DNA from: Chloroflexota bacterium | Lineage (GTDB): Bacteria > Chloroflexota > Anaerolineae > Promineifilales > Promineifilaceae | Reading direction: 5' to 3' | Assembly: GCA_014584575.1 (NCBI GenBank) | Contig: JACTMP010000081.1 | Span: 1 to 64,000 of the forward strand | DNA length: 64,000 nucleotides | In this document: positions 33,594 to 41,854 of the stretch, piece after piece | Layout of the letters: every line of letters begins with the position of its first letter | Position numbering within the stretch: the first letter of the stretch is position 1 | The notes under the pieces: model-generated | Databases searched by the model: none | Seen by the model: the letters and a program-made list of their open reading frames with translations, nothing else | Told to the model about the DNA's origin: nothing | Program-made: the position numbers and the translations under genes

Positions 33594-34381
33594 GATGCAC
33601 TCAACAATGTTTGTACAACATCCTGTACCTGTGACCGGATGGTTTGGCTATTCCGCATAAAAAAAGCAGCCAGATCATACCCCAACATCTCCTTCATAAA
33701 GGCATACAGTGAAATGGTAGGATCATCGGCCATGCTGCCAATCAAAATGCCGCTGCGGTTATTGCGATAACGAAGCACGATGTCGGTATCAATCTGGGCG
33801 GAGAAGATGGCAAATATGGGTAGATAACCTTTTGACCAGGCTACGGCCGTGTTATCAATGTCTGCATTTTGTCGTTTACTATCTTTACTTTTGTAACCCT
33901 GCCGCACTTCAAACACAGCGCCGTTTGTTGGGGTGTTGGCATCAAGTAAACGACAGACTTTGGCTATCCACTGCCGAACATTGTTAGCAACGTGTACATT
34001 GTGAATCTGTTCAATTTCTAGCCGGGCATCGAGCTTCAACGTTTTAGGTTTGCCGGCTGATGTGGTGGCCGCATAAGACCAGGAAGCAAACGCGGGGTCA
34101 CTGTAGGCTGTTTGATCACAAATGATCTGGCGAAACAGCATTTCACAGCCAACTCCTAATTGCCTGTATAGGGAAGTCATGCCTCCAGCCGCTCGATGAG
34201 CCGCATACATCAGATCAGAATTGAGGCCAATCCAGGCATAAAAGGGATCAGTCCCATAAAGCGACAAAAATTCATCACGGGAAACGCCCCCTTCTTTGCT
34301 GCCGACACCAAACCTGGGCCGATATGTTTTGCTTTTGAGTACCGGCTCAAGGAATAACCGCAGATAAAGGGAATCCGACAT
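33590..34381 (-). CDS. Putative type II restriction endonuclease
   Basis: A 263-residue protein without a recognised family. The case for an endonuclease rests on context: it is first in a two-gene unit, overlaps the methyltransferase start by four bases, is more AT-rich than the flanking genes, and contains a charged stretch GAVFEVRQGYKSKDSKRQNA (about residues 160-180) of the kind seen around PD-(D/E)xK sites, though I cannot fix the catalytic residues. The ATG at 34381 (MSDSLYLRL) is preferred to a TTG four codons earlier. Confidence 0.6.
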   Translation of the reverse strand: MSDSLYLRLFLEPVLKSKTYRPRFGVGSKEGGVSRDEFLSLYGTDPFYAWIGLNSDLMYAAHRAAGGMTSLYRQLGVGCEMLFRQIICDQTAYSDPAFASWSYAATTSAGKPKTLKLDARLEIEQIHNVHVANNVRQWIAKVCRLLDANTPTNGAVFEVRQGYKSKDSKRQNADIDNTAVAWSKGYLPIFAIFSAQIDTDIVLRYRNNRSGILIGSMADDPTISLYAFMKEMLGYDLAAFFMRNSQTIRSQVQDVVQTLLSAS

Positions 34382-34414
34382 GATTTTTACCAAAATAGAC
34401 AGCTAAGGGCCTGC

Positions 34415-37075
34415 CTACCCACCGGTCACAAACCAGGCCATGATGTTGGTGAGCAAGGTTTCCTGGATGCTTTCTGGCAGCAGCACCAATGGCAGCAGGA
34501 CAATGACCACCCGCTGGCTGGTAAAGTCGTCAATGACAGCAATGCCCGCCACTTCTTCACTGCCGGCGCTGCCGGGGCCGCGCAGTAGAAACGGGGTCGA
34601 GCCTTCCTCAGCATTTGCCGCCAGCAGGTCAGATAACACCGTCTGATAGCTGCCATCGAGTTGAATGACGTCGCCGCTGTTCAGGCCAGCCAGCAAAGTG
34701 GGGTCTTCGCCGGTGATTTCCAGGTCAACCAGCGACGCCAATTCCGCGTCAGCCAGAATGGTGGGCGAGGAGCCGGTGATAAAAAGCCGGCCGCCGTTAT
34801 CCAGATAGTCAAAAATGGTGATGGTGTCATCATCAAGCAAGCCCGCTTCATTGCGATAATCGCCGGAGTCCCAGATAAGTAAATCGGCGTCGGCGAGGGC
34901 GTCGTCCGGCAGAGGGCCGTCTTCAGAAGCGACCCAAACAGCGACTTCGTAACTGCCGTTGAGCAAGGCGAGGAGGACATCGGCGCTGATGATGCCATCG
35001 CCGAGTGGTTCGCCATCATCATCCACAAAGAGAAAGATGTTTTCGATACTGCCTGTTTCACCTGACCCTGACTCACCGGACAGGGTGACGGTGAGGGAAT
35101 AACCGCCGCCATCATCAAAGTAGTCACGGACGACGATGGTGTAGTCGCCATCATCCTCAATCTCCACACCCAGAATTTCTTCAGGATCGCCGGAGAAGGT
35201 GCTGTCAGCGGAGGTAATCAGGTTGTTGTCGGGGTCGTACAGTTCCAGAACGGCGTCTAAATCATCGTCACCCTGTACTACGATGTCTACAAAAGTGGGG
35301 CCGCCTTTGAATGTCCAGGCATGGCTTTCGCCTTCACCCAAGATGCCTTCTACCGTTTCGTCCAGTTCGATGGTTCCCTGGTTGATGGCGTCAATTTCGG
35401 GCGCTGGTTCCTCCGGTTCCTCCGGTTCTTCTGGTTCTTCTGGCTCTGCCGGTTCAGGGCCGTCTGGCTGGCCGCCGGTGAGCAGTTCGACTTCGACTTC
35501 CTCACTGGCGATGCCGGTGGGGCAGAGGGCCAGGTTGCCCTGCACCAGGCAGCCGGCCGCTTCGTAGCTGGCTTCAAGGGGAATGAGGTTGAGCAGCAGG
35601 TCTACGGTGTTATCCAGCCCTTCTTTGCTGGCAGCCAGGACGATGACTTGATGACGGCCGTTGCCATTTTCCAACAATACCAGCGCCGTGCCGGACATTT
35701 GCACATTACCCAACGGCGTGTTGATGAGCCGGATAGGGGCGGGTTCGGCCGTTTTTTCTGGCCCGGCTTCCGCCTCCTCATCTTCTTCCTCTTCGTCCTC
35801 TTCGCCTTCTGGGGTTGGCGTAGCCGTCGGGGTGGGTGTGGCGGCGGCCGCCAGCGCCTCCTCCTCGGCGGCGGTGAGGATGGGCGGTTCGATGGTGAAA
35901 GTGATGCCATTGCTGTCCAGAATTTCCAGCACATCCTCGTCTGCCTGGTTATACAGGCCGAGGACGAGGCTATCCTGGTCGGGGTCGGCTACGGCCGTCA
36001 TGTGAATCTCTTGCCCAATTTCCCGGAACGCCTCCTGCAAGGCGATCACCTGGCTAAACGCCTGCGCGCCCAGGTCGGGCTGCCCGGTATAAACCAGGTT
36101 GATGGGTTGGCGATAGAAGTAGGGGAAGTCGGCCAGCGTTGTGGTCCGCTCAGTTTGGGTGGTGAGCCAGTCGGCAATGTGGGCCAGGAAACGGCCGTTG
36201 TCATACGCCGTGTAGTATGGTTCCATCATAAAATGCAGGTCGGTGAGGGCCAGCACACGGCCGTCGGCGCTGCTGGCCGCCAACGTCAGGCCGCCGGGCC
36301 GGTCGGTGGCTGAGGACCAGGTATTGTCATCGCCAGAGAGCACGGCCGTTGCCGAAGGCCCAACATCCAACGAATGAGCGCCATAGAAGACCACCTGCTG
36401 CACTTCGGCCGTCAGGTCATTTTCCGCCGCCAGGCTGTTGCCGCGCAGCAAGATATTGCGGAAGTTGCCTTCATTCTCCGTCAGGTTGTAGAGGTAGTCA
36501 CCATTGAAGTTTAGATCAAAGGGTGAGGCCAGGCCGTTTAGGGGGATTTTGCTATCTTCAATAATCACCGTGAAGTCAAATAATGTTTCCTCTACGATGA
36601 CGTTATAGCGGGTGGGGTCGCCCACCAGCAGCAAACGGCCACCATTAGCCACAAATGCTTTGACGGCCAGAATTTCGGCAGTGGTAAACGGCCGTAGTGG
36701 GGCCATCACCACATACGCATTTACCGCCCGCAGCGCCGCCGCCAGATTACCGCCAGTATGAGGCACAACCGCATACCCCCGCGCCGAAAGTCGCCCTAGA
36801 AAATGAGCCATTTCGGATTCGGTAAACGCATTTTCATGGGCCATGTCCAGCAGCACCCGGCCGCGAATGATGTCATCGGCGGCTGGAGCGGGCAGATCGG
36901 CAAAGCTGCCGCTGGCAGGGGTGGGCACGGGCTGGACCACATCAGCGGGATCGTAAACGGGAATGTCCCCCCGCGCAGCGGCCCCACCCAGGTCATAATA
37001 GTTTAGATAACGGTAGACAAACGGCGCTGCCAGCAGCGCCACAAAGATCACAAGTAAGAGAATGGCACGTTTCAT
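34415..37075 (-). CDS. Secreted DUF4350-like protein with acidic linkers and PPC-like domain
   Basis: An 886-residue exported or membrane-anchored protein: N-terminal helix (residues 3-22), then a DUF4350-like domain (GRVLLDMAHENAFTESE at about 73-90, FVANGGRLLLVGDP). A Pro-Thr run leads to a strongly acidic segment (EGEEDEEEEDEEAEAG, about 425-440) and a second low-complexity EEP repeat near 545. A domain resembling the bacterial pre-peptidase C-terminal (PPC) fold follows (ESHAWTFKGGPTFVDIVV, about 585 onward, ending GGYSLTVTLSG), then a second GATase-like part (LLIWDSGDYRNE, YLDNGGRLFITG). Role unknown. The sppA gene lies directly upstream on the same strand. Confidence 0.78.
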   Translation of the reverse strand: MKRAILLLVIFVALLAAPFVYRYLNYYDLGGAAARGDIPVYDPADVVQPVPTPASGSFADLPAPAADDIIRGRVLLDMAHENAFTESEMAHFLGRLSARGYAVVPHTGGNLAAALRAVNAYVVMAPLRPFTTAEILAVKAFVANGGRLLLVGDPTRYNVIVEETLFDFTVIIEDSKIPLNGLASPFDLNFNGDYLYNLTENEGNFRNILLRGNSLAAENDLTAEVQQVVFYGAHSLDVGPSATAVLSGDDNTWSSATDRPGGLTLAASSADGRVLALTDLHFMMEPYYTAYDNGRFLAHIADWLTTQTERTTTLADFPYFYRQPINLVYTGQPDLGAQAFSQVIALQEAFREIGQEIHMTAVADPDQDSLVLGLYNQADEDVLEILDSNGITFTIEPPILTAAEEEALAAAATPTPTATPTPEGEEDEEEEDEEAEAGPEKTAEPAPIRLINTPLGNVQMSGTALVLLENGNGRHQVIVLAASKEGLDNTVDLLLNLIPLEASYEAAGCLVQGNLALCPTGIASEEVEVELLTGGQPDGPEPAEPEEPEEPEEPEEPAPEIDAINQGTIELDETVEGILGEGESHAWTFKGGPTFVDIVVQGDDDLDAVLELYDPDNNLITSADSTFSGDPEEILGVEIEDDGDYTIVVRDYFDDGGGYSLTVTLSGESGSGETGSIENIFLFVDDDGEPLGDGIISADVLLALLNGSYEVAVWVASEDGPLPDDALADADLLIWDSGDYRNEAGLLDDDTITIFDYLDNGGRLFITGSSPTILADAELASLVDLEITGEDPTLLAGLNSGDVIQLDGSYQTVLSDLLAANAEEGSTPFLLRGPGSAGSEEVAGIAVIDDFTSQRVVIVLLPLVLLPESIQETLLTNIMAWFVTGG

Positions 37076-37087
37076 TGATTATGTTCC

Positions 37088-37137
37088 CTGGAGATTGGCG
37101 ATGAAAAATTAGAGATGCGATCCATCTCCAATTTCTA
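37088..37137. repeat. Heptad-type inverted repeat between two genes
   Basis: GGAGATTGGCGATGAAAAATTAGAGATG is answered by ATCTCCAATTTC (only the cores GAGATTGG / CCATCTCCAA are diagnostic). It overlaps the last codon of sppA. Confidence 0.6.
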
Positions 37138-38010
37138 CCGGTTTGGCAACTCGATATAGCGATAATAGATACCCGGCGGCAGGTTGGTGGGCATCGCCCA
37201 CAGCCGGTCCAGGTCAATTTGTGGCGGACGGTATGCCAGTGCGTTGGCATTGTTGTCATCATTGAAAGTCAGCGGGTAAAGTTCCACCACTTCATAATTG
37301 CGCAAACCGGCCAGTTCACCCGCTCTGGCAATGGCTTCCTGAGTGGAGATCATGCCATCAATCATTCCCAACTGCTGCGCCGTGACGCCATCAAAAATCT
37401 CGGCGCGGGTCAGCGTTTCAAAGTCGGCCACCAGGCGCTCACCACGCCCAACGGCGACAGCATTGACAAACACTTCTTTCAACGTTTCCGCGCGGCGCGA
37501 AAAGCCATCGCGGGTACCGCCAAACGCCTTGTATGGGCCGGTGGTCAGCCAGTCCTCCTCAATAAAAACGGAGTCTGGCAGTTGGGTGATGACGCCGATA
37601 CTGCCAATGGCCGAACCGGGCTTGGCATAGATTTCATCGGCGGCGGCAGCCACATAATAGGCGCCACTGGCGGCCAGAAAATCTACGGAAGCGATGATGG
37701 GCATTTCCTGGCGTGTTCTTAACACATCCAGGTACATCTCTTCACTGTCATTGGCGGTGCCGCCAGGGCTGTTGATGACAATGACCACTGCTTTGATCGC
37801 GGGGTCGTTGCGGGCATAATCTAGTTGCGCTTTGAACTCCGCAGCAGTGAGGCCATAGATCTCATAATACAAGCGAATGACACCCACTTTGGGTTCTGGC
37901 ACGGCGCGGGGAGCGGCATAAATGCCGATAGCCAGGGGGACGATGATCACCAGAATGAAGACCAGGATCAGGCGCAGAGGGGAGCGGGTTAGATTGTTGG
38001 CTGGGGCCAT
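37135..38010 (-). CDS. sppA: Signal peptide peptidase SppA (S49 family)
   Basis: A 291-residue membrane-anchored peptidase that cleaves leftover signal peptides in the membrane. One helix (about residues 10-30) is followed by the S49 core: VIVINSPGGTANDSEEMY, DFLAASGAYYVAAAADEIYA (with the nucleophile Ser in AASGAYY), GSAIGSIGV, and the general-base Lys in GPYKAFGG. The ATG at 38010 has AAGGAG eight bases upstream; the longer frame from 38049 is rejected. Short, single-domain type, as in Gram-positive bacteria. Confidence 0.9.
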   Translation of the reverse strand: MAPANNLTRSPLRLILVFILVIIVPLAIGIYAAPRAVPEPKVGVIRLYYEIYGLTAAEFKAQLDYARNDPAIKAVVIVINSPGGTANDSEEMYLDVLRTRQEMPIIASVDFLAASGAYYVAAAADEIYAKPGSAIGSIGVITQLPDSVFIEEDWLTTGPYKAFGGTRDGFSRRAETLKEVFVNAVAVGRGERLVADFETLTRAEIFDGVTAQQLGMIDGMISTQEAIARAGELAGLRNYEVVELYPLTFNDDNNANALAYRPPQIDLDRLWAMPTNLPPGIYYRYIELPNR

Positions 38011-38093
38011 GGGAATCTCCTTGCAATGTTTCTTTCCAAGATGGGTCATAGAATATCATGCCGGTGGGTGGGTAGCAACCGGGGAAAGATCGG

Positions 38094-38154
38094 TGGCAGG
38101 TGGCAAGTGGCAGGTAATGATTTGCCACCTGCCACCTGCCACTTGCCTGCCATT
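38094..38154. repeat. TGGCAGG heptad inverted repeat
   Basis: TGGCAGG, TGGCAAG and TGGCAGG on the left mirror TGCCACC, TGCCACC, TGCCACT on the right around TAATGATT. Another unit type of the period-seven family, between the divergent sppA and recF genes. Confidence 0.8.
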
Positions 38155-38205
38155 ACTCAATCAGATACTATGCTCTCATTGTCTGGTGTTGGTTGAGTCT
38201 TGTTC

Positions 38206-39441
38206 ATGTATATATCGCACCTATCGCTCACGAATTTTCGCAACTACGGCCGTCTGGAACTTGATCTCTCCTCTGGCGCTACCCTGCTTTACGGCCACAA
38301 TGCCCAGGGCAAAACAAATCTACTGGAAGCGATCTATTATCTGGCGACAACCCGTTCCCCTCATGCGGACTATGACAATCAGTTATTGAATTGGGATGCG
38401 GCCGAGGCGGATGAGCCGGTGGTGGTGGGGCGGCTGGTGGTGCAAGTGCAAACGGCCGTGGAGACCAAACGGCTGGAGATGCGCCTGATTCTGGAGCGCA
38501 ACGGCCGTGCCCGCACCAACAGTTTCCGCCGCGAAGTGCTGGTAGACCGGCGCAAAGTGCGGCTGATGGATTTGCTGGGCCATTTGCGGGTGGTCTTGTT
38601 CCTGCCGGAAGATGTGCAGTTGATCACCGGCTCGCCGGGGGAACGGCGGCGCTACATGGACATTACCCTGTGCCAGATTGACGCCGCTTACTGCCGCGCC
38701 CTATCGCAATATAATAAGGTACTGGAGCAGCGCAACGCGCTGTTGCGCCAGATAGCCGAAGGCAGCGGCAGCCTGGATGTGCTGCCCATATTTACTGACA
38801 AGCTGGTTAACCTGGGCAGCCAGATTTTGCGGCGGCGGGCGCAGTTTCTGGCCGAACTGGCGCGGGAGACGCAGCGGGTGCATTACGAATCGTTGACCGA
38901 CGGCCGTGAAACCATCCGCTTGCAATACATTCCCCGGTTGGCCGGTAATGGCATCACGGAGGAGGAAAGTGTGGCGCTGGGCGACTGGCTGGCGGCAGCG
39001 GAAACAACACCAGCGACTGTCAAGAGTCGGCTGGCGGAGGCCATGCAGCAGACGCAGGCGATGGATATTGCCCGCGGCGCGACCAACGTGGGGCCACACC
39101 GGGATGACTGGCGGTTTCTGCTCAACGGCCGTGCCCTCAGCAGTTACGGGTCGCGTGGGCAGCAGCGCACGGCCATATTGGCGCTGAAGATGGCGGAGAT
39201 AAACTGGATGACGGCCGTGACCGGCGAACAGCCGATTCTGCTGCTGGATGAAGTGGTGGCCGAACTGGATGCCCAGCGGCGGGCAGCCTTGTTGCAAACG
39301 GTACAATCGGCGCAGCAAGCCATCCTCACCGCCACTGACCCGGCCATGTTTACTGCCGAATTCTTAGCCAGGGCAGCCAGTTTGAAGGTGGAGAACGGCC
39401 GTATCACCCCTGCCAAAAGTACCGGTACAACCATCTTGTGA
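38206..39441 (+). CDS. recF: DNA replication and repair protein RecF
   Basis: A 411-residue SMC-like ATPase that loads RecA onto gapped DNA. Walker A GHNAQGKTN is near residue 30, the segment SPGERRRYMDITLCQ is RecF-specific, and the C-terminal signature GSRGQQRTAILALK and Walker B PILLLDEVVAELD follow. The ATG at 38206 (MYISHLSLTNFRNY) is preferred to a TTG two codons earlier. In many bacteria recF lies between dnaN and gyrB; here neither is present. Confidence 0.96.
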   Translation: MYISHLSLTNFRNYGRLELDLSSGATLLYGHNAQGKTNLLEAIYYLATTRSPHADYDNQLLNWDAAEADEPVVVGRLVVQVQTAVETKRLEMRLILERNGRARTNSFRREVLVDRRKVRLMDLLGHLRVVLFLPEDVQLITGSPGERRRYMDITLCQIDAAYCRALSQYNKVLEQRNALLRQIAEGSGSLDVLPIFTDKLVNLGSQILRRRAQFLAELARETQRVHYESLTDGRETIRLQYIPRLAGNGITEEESVALGDWLAAAETTPATVKSRLAEAMQQTQAMDIARGATNVGPHRDDWRFLLNGRALSSYGSRGQQRTAILALKMAEINWMTAVTGEQPILLLDEVVAELDAQRRAALLQTVQSAQQAILTATDPAMFTAEFLARAASLKVENGRITPAKSTGTTIL

Positions 39442-39492
39442 TGCGAGATTGTTTGTCAGAAAAGCTACCTACCATGGTCTCAATCCACCTGA

Positions 39493-41526
39493 ATGGCAGC
39501 ACATTCGTTTTCATTTCAGCCGACGTTCAGAGATAAACTGGTAAGAGATAGTATCGTGATTGATTCGCAAAAAACAAAGGCAGCCCCACCGCTGGTCCTC
39601 ATTGTAGATGATGTGCGTGAGAATCGCCTTCTGTTGGCATCACAGTTAAGGCTAGAGGGGTTTGAGTTTATCGAGGCCGCAGGCGGGCGGGAAGGTATTG
39701 AAAAAGCCAGAAGTTATAACCCCGATGTCATTCTGTTGGATGTGATGATGCCTGACCTGGATGGCTTTGACGTGTGCCGGACGTTGAAGGCTGATACCGC
39801 TACCCAGCAAATTCCCATCATCATGATCACCGCTCTGGACAGGGTGGAGTCCCGCATTGAAGGCAAACGGGTTGGCGCCGACGAGTTTTTGTCTCGCCCC
39901 CATGTGCGCGAAGAATTGCTGGTGCGTGTGCGCACTTATACAGAAGTCAAGCGAACCAGGTTGCGGTTGGATGAAGAGCGGAACCGGTTACAGTTGCTCT
40001 ATAACGTGAGCCGGGCCATTAGCAGCCAGCTAGACCTGGACACGATCATGGCGGACACGCTGGCCCAAACGCAGGCAGCTGTGGGGGCCACAAAGGGCAA
40101 CATCATCCTGGTGAATGAGATGGGCCGGGTCTATCATCGTTTTATGCTGCGGGCTGGTTCGCCGGTGGAAATCAGCGACCACGTTGCCCAGGCGGTGATG
40201 ACGCAAGGGTTAGGCGGCTGGCTGTTAGAACACCGCCAGAGCGAGATTATTAATGATATTTCTGGTGATACCCGCTGGATTATGCTGCCGGATGATCGAG
40301 GTGAGGGAGGGTCGGCTATCGGTATTCCCCTCACAGGGCCGGATCGGGTTGAGGGGATTTTGATCCTGAACCACACCCAGGCAGGTTATTTTTCTGCCGA
40401 ACATCGAGAGTTGTTAGAGGCAATAGCCAGCACGGTGACGGCGGCGATTGTCAATGCCCGGCTATTTGCTGAGGTGCGTGAAGAACAACGCAAGCTGGAA
40501 ACGATCCTGACCTCATCCACCGATGCGATCATCATTGCCGATGAAGCCTGGCACATTTCCCTCTTTAACTTTACGGCGGCGCGGTTGTTTCGGGTGGAGA
40601 TGCAGGAAGTAATTGGACGGCCGTTGATGCAGATTCCCCAATTGACCCCCCTCCAGGTTTTGCTGCCAGAACACAATATAAATGGCGAAGTAAAGGAAGT
40701 GGTGTTGGCTGACGGCCGTGTGCTGCACCCCAGCATTTCCCCAATTGACGGGGTTGGCTATGCCCTGATTTTGCAGGATATTACCGAACTAAAGCGCATT
40801 GAAGAGCTAAAATTAGTAGCCGAACGGCGCGAAAAAGAACGAGTGCAAGAGACATTTGCCCGGTACATGGGGCCACGCCTGGTGAACCACGTGCTGGCCA
40901 ATGCGCCAGAACTGATGGCGCGGCGCGAACGGCGGCTGGCGGTGGTCATGTTTGTGGATTTGCGCAATTGGACCGGTGGCATGATCACCCGCGTAGCCCC
41001 GGATGAGGCGATCCGGCAACTCAATGAGTTTTTTACGCGCATGATGGATATTGCCATTGAATTTGATGGTACAGTTTTTGAATTGACGGGGGATGAGATT
41101 CTGGTGGGGTTTAATGCCCCGTTTGACCAGCCCGATGCCACCAGCCGGGCTGTGCAAACGGCCGTGACCATGCAGCGTGAATTTAACCAACTGCGCCAGC
41201 GCTGGTTTGAACAGGCCGGCACCGAATTGGGTCTGGGCATCGGCATTGATATGGGCGAAGTGGTGATGGGGAACGTGGGCGCTGAATCTCGCATGAGTTT
41301 CCGCATGGTAGGGCAGCCCATGAACACCGCTTCGCGGCTGGTAGACCTGGCCGGGGATGGGCAAATTGTGGTGTCTACGGCCGTGTACCATGACCTGTCC
41401 CTAAAAAACAGCGCCCTCTTGCAAGGTACCATGTTTGATAAAATGGAACCGGTGCATTTGCAGGGGATTGCTGAACCACAAGTGTTGTACCGCACCACCA
41501 TACCCCGTGCCCCCTTCTTGAAATGA
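39493..41526 (+). CDS. REC-GAF-PAS-class III nucleotidyl cyclase
   Basis: A 677-residue cytoplasmic signalling protein. A receiver domain (about 32-150) has Asp39-Asp40 and phosphoacceptor Asp83, but the conserved Lys is Arg135 (FLSRPHV). A GAF domain (about 170-325), a PAS domain (about 340-440) and a helical linker lead to a class III adenylate/guanylate cyclase domain (about 480-655) with both metal Asp residues (FVDLRNWTGG and ELTGDEILVGF) and the GDMGEVVMGNVGAESRM-like region. Product (cAMP or cGMP) cannot be told. A downstream effector is not adjacent. Confidence 0.92.
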   Translation: MAAHSFSFQPTFRDKLVRDSIVIDSQKTKAAPPLVLIVDDVRENRLLLASQLRLEGFEFIEAAGGREGIEKARSYNPDVILLDVMMPDLDGFDVCRTLKADTATQQIPIIMITALDRVESRIEGKRVGADEFLSRPHVREELLVRVRTYTEVKRTRLRLDEERNRLQLLYNVSRAISSQLDLDTIMADTLAQTQAAVGATKGNIILVNEMGRVYHRFMLRAGSPVEISDHVAQAVMTQGLGGWLLEHRQSEIINDISGDTRWIMLPDDRGEGGSAIGIPLTGPDRVEGILILNHTQAGYFSAEHRELLEAIASTVTAAIVNARLFAEVREEQRKLETILTSSTDAIIIADEAWHISLFNFTAARLFRVEMQEVIGRPLMQIPQLTPLQVLLPEHNINGEVKEVVLADGRVLHPSISPIDGVGYALILQDITELKRIEELKLVAERREKERVQETFARYMGPRLVNHVLANAPELMARRERRLAVVMFVDLRNWTGGMITRVAPDEAIRQLNEFFTRMMDIAIEFDGTVFELTGDEILVGFNAPFDQPDATSRAVQTAVTMQREFNQLRQRWFEQAGTELGLGIGIDMGEVVMGNVGAESRMSFRMVGQPMNTASRLVDLAGDGQIVVSTAVYHDLSLKNSALLQGTMFDKMEPVHLQGIAEPQVLYRTTIPRAPFLK

Positions 41527-41665
41527 GTGAGATTGGCCGGATTTACAGATTTTCCCCGGCATGTTTACTCATAACCATTCAGACCTGACAGATTTTTCAC
41601 CCGTGCCATAGCGAATTTTAGAAAGCCTTTTTGCTCATTTACCATCACCGCGCGGCTGGCATGAT

Positions 41666-41674
41666 TGGTATAAT
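41666..41674 (+). promoter_or_regulatory. Extended -10 promoter element before secA
   Basis: TGGTATAAT combines a TG dinucleotide one base before a perfect TATAAT (41669-41674). No good -35 is present at the usual distance. It lies about 180 bases upstream of the secA ATG. The region 41527-41854 otherwise holds a half copy of the AGACCTGACAG repeat and a heptad repeat. Confidence 0.55.
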
Positions 41675-41745
41675 ATAAAACTTACGCAACGGGGCTACCC
41701 TTTACCCGATTTGTGGTTAAACTCAGACAATTCTGTTGCAAAGCT

Positions 41746-41815
41746 GAGACTGGAGATCAAAGATTGGAGATTGTACAAATCTCCAATATCCAATCTCCCA
41801 TCTCCAATCTCCCAC
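41746..41815. repeat. Heptad inverted repeat in the secA leader
   Basis: Units GGAGATC, AAAGATT, GGAGATT are answered by AATCTCC, AATATCC, AATCTCC, CATCTCC, AATCTCC. It ends about 40 bases before the secA ATG. Confidence 0.82.
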
Positions 41816-41854
41816 AAGCTACTTGATCGGCTATTCTTTCTTGGGAAGTTAACA

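Noticed and set aside
35321-36313. 330-codon open frame opposite the secreted DUF4350-like gene
   Set aside because: The minus-strand protein has a signal peptide and recognisable domains; the plus-strand one is Phe/Arg-rich without any motif.
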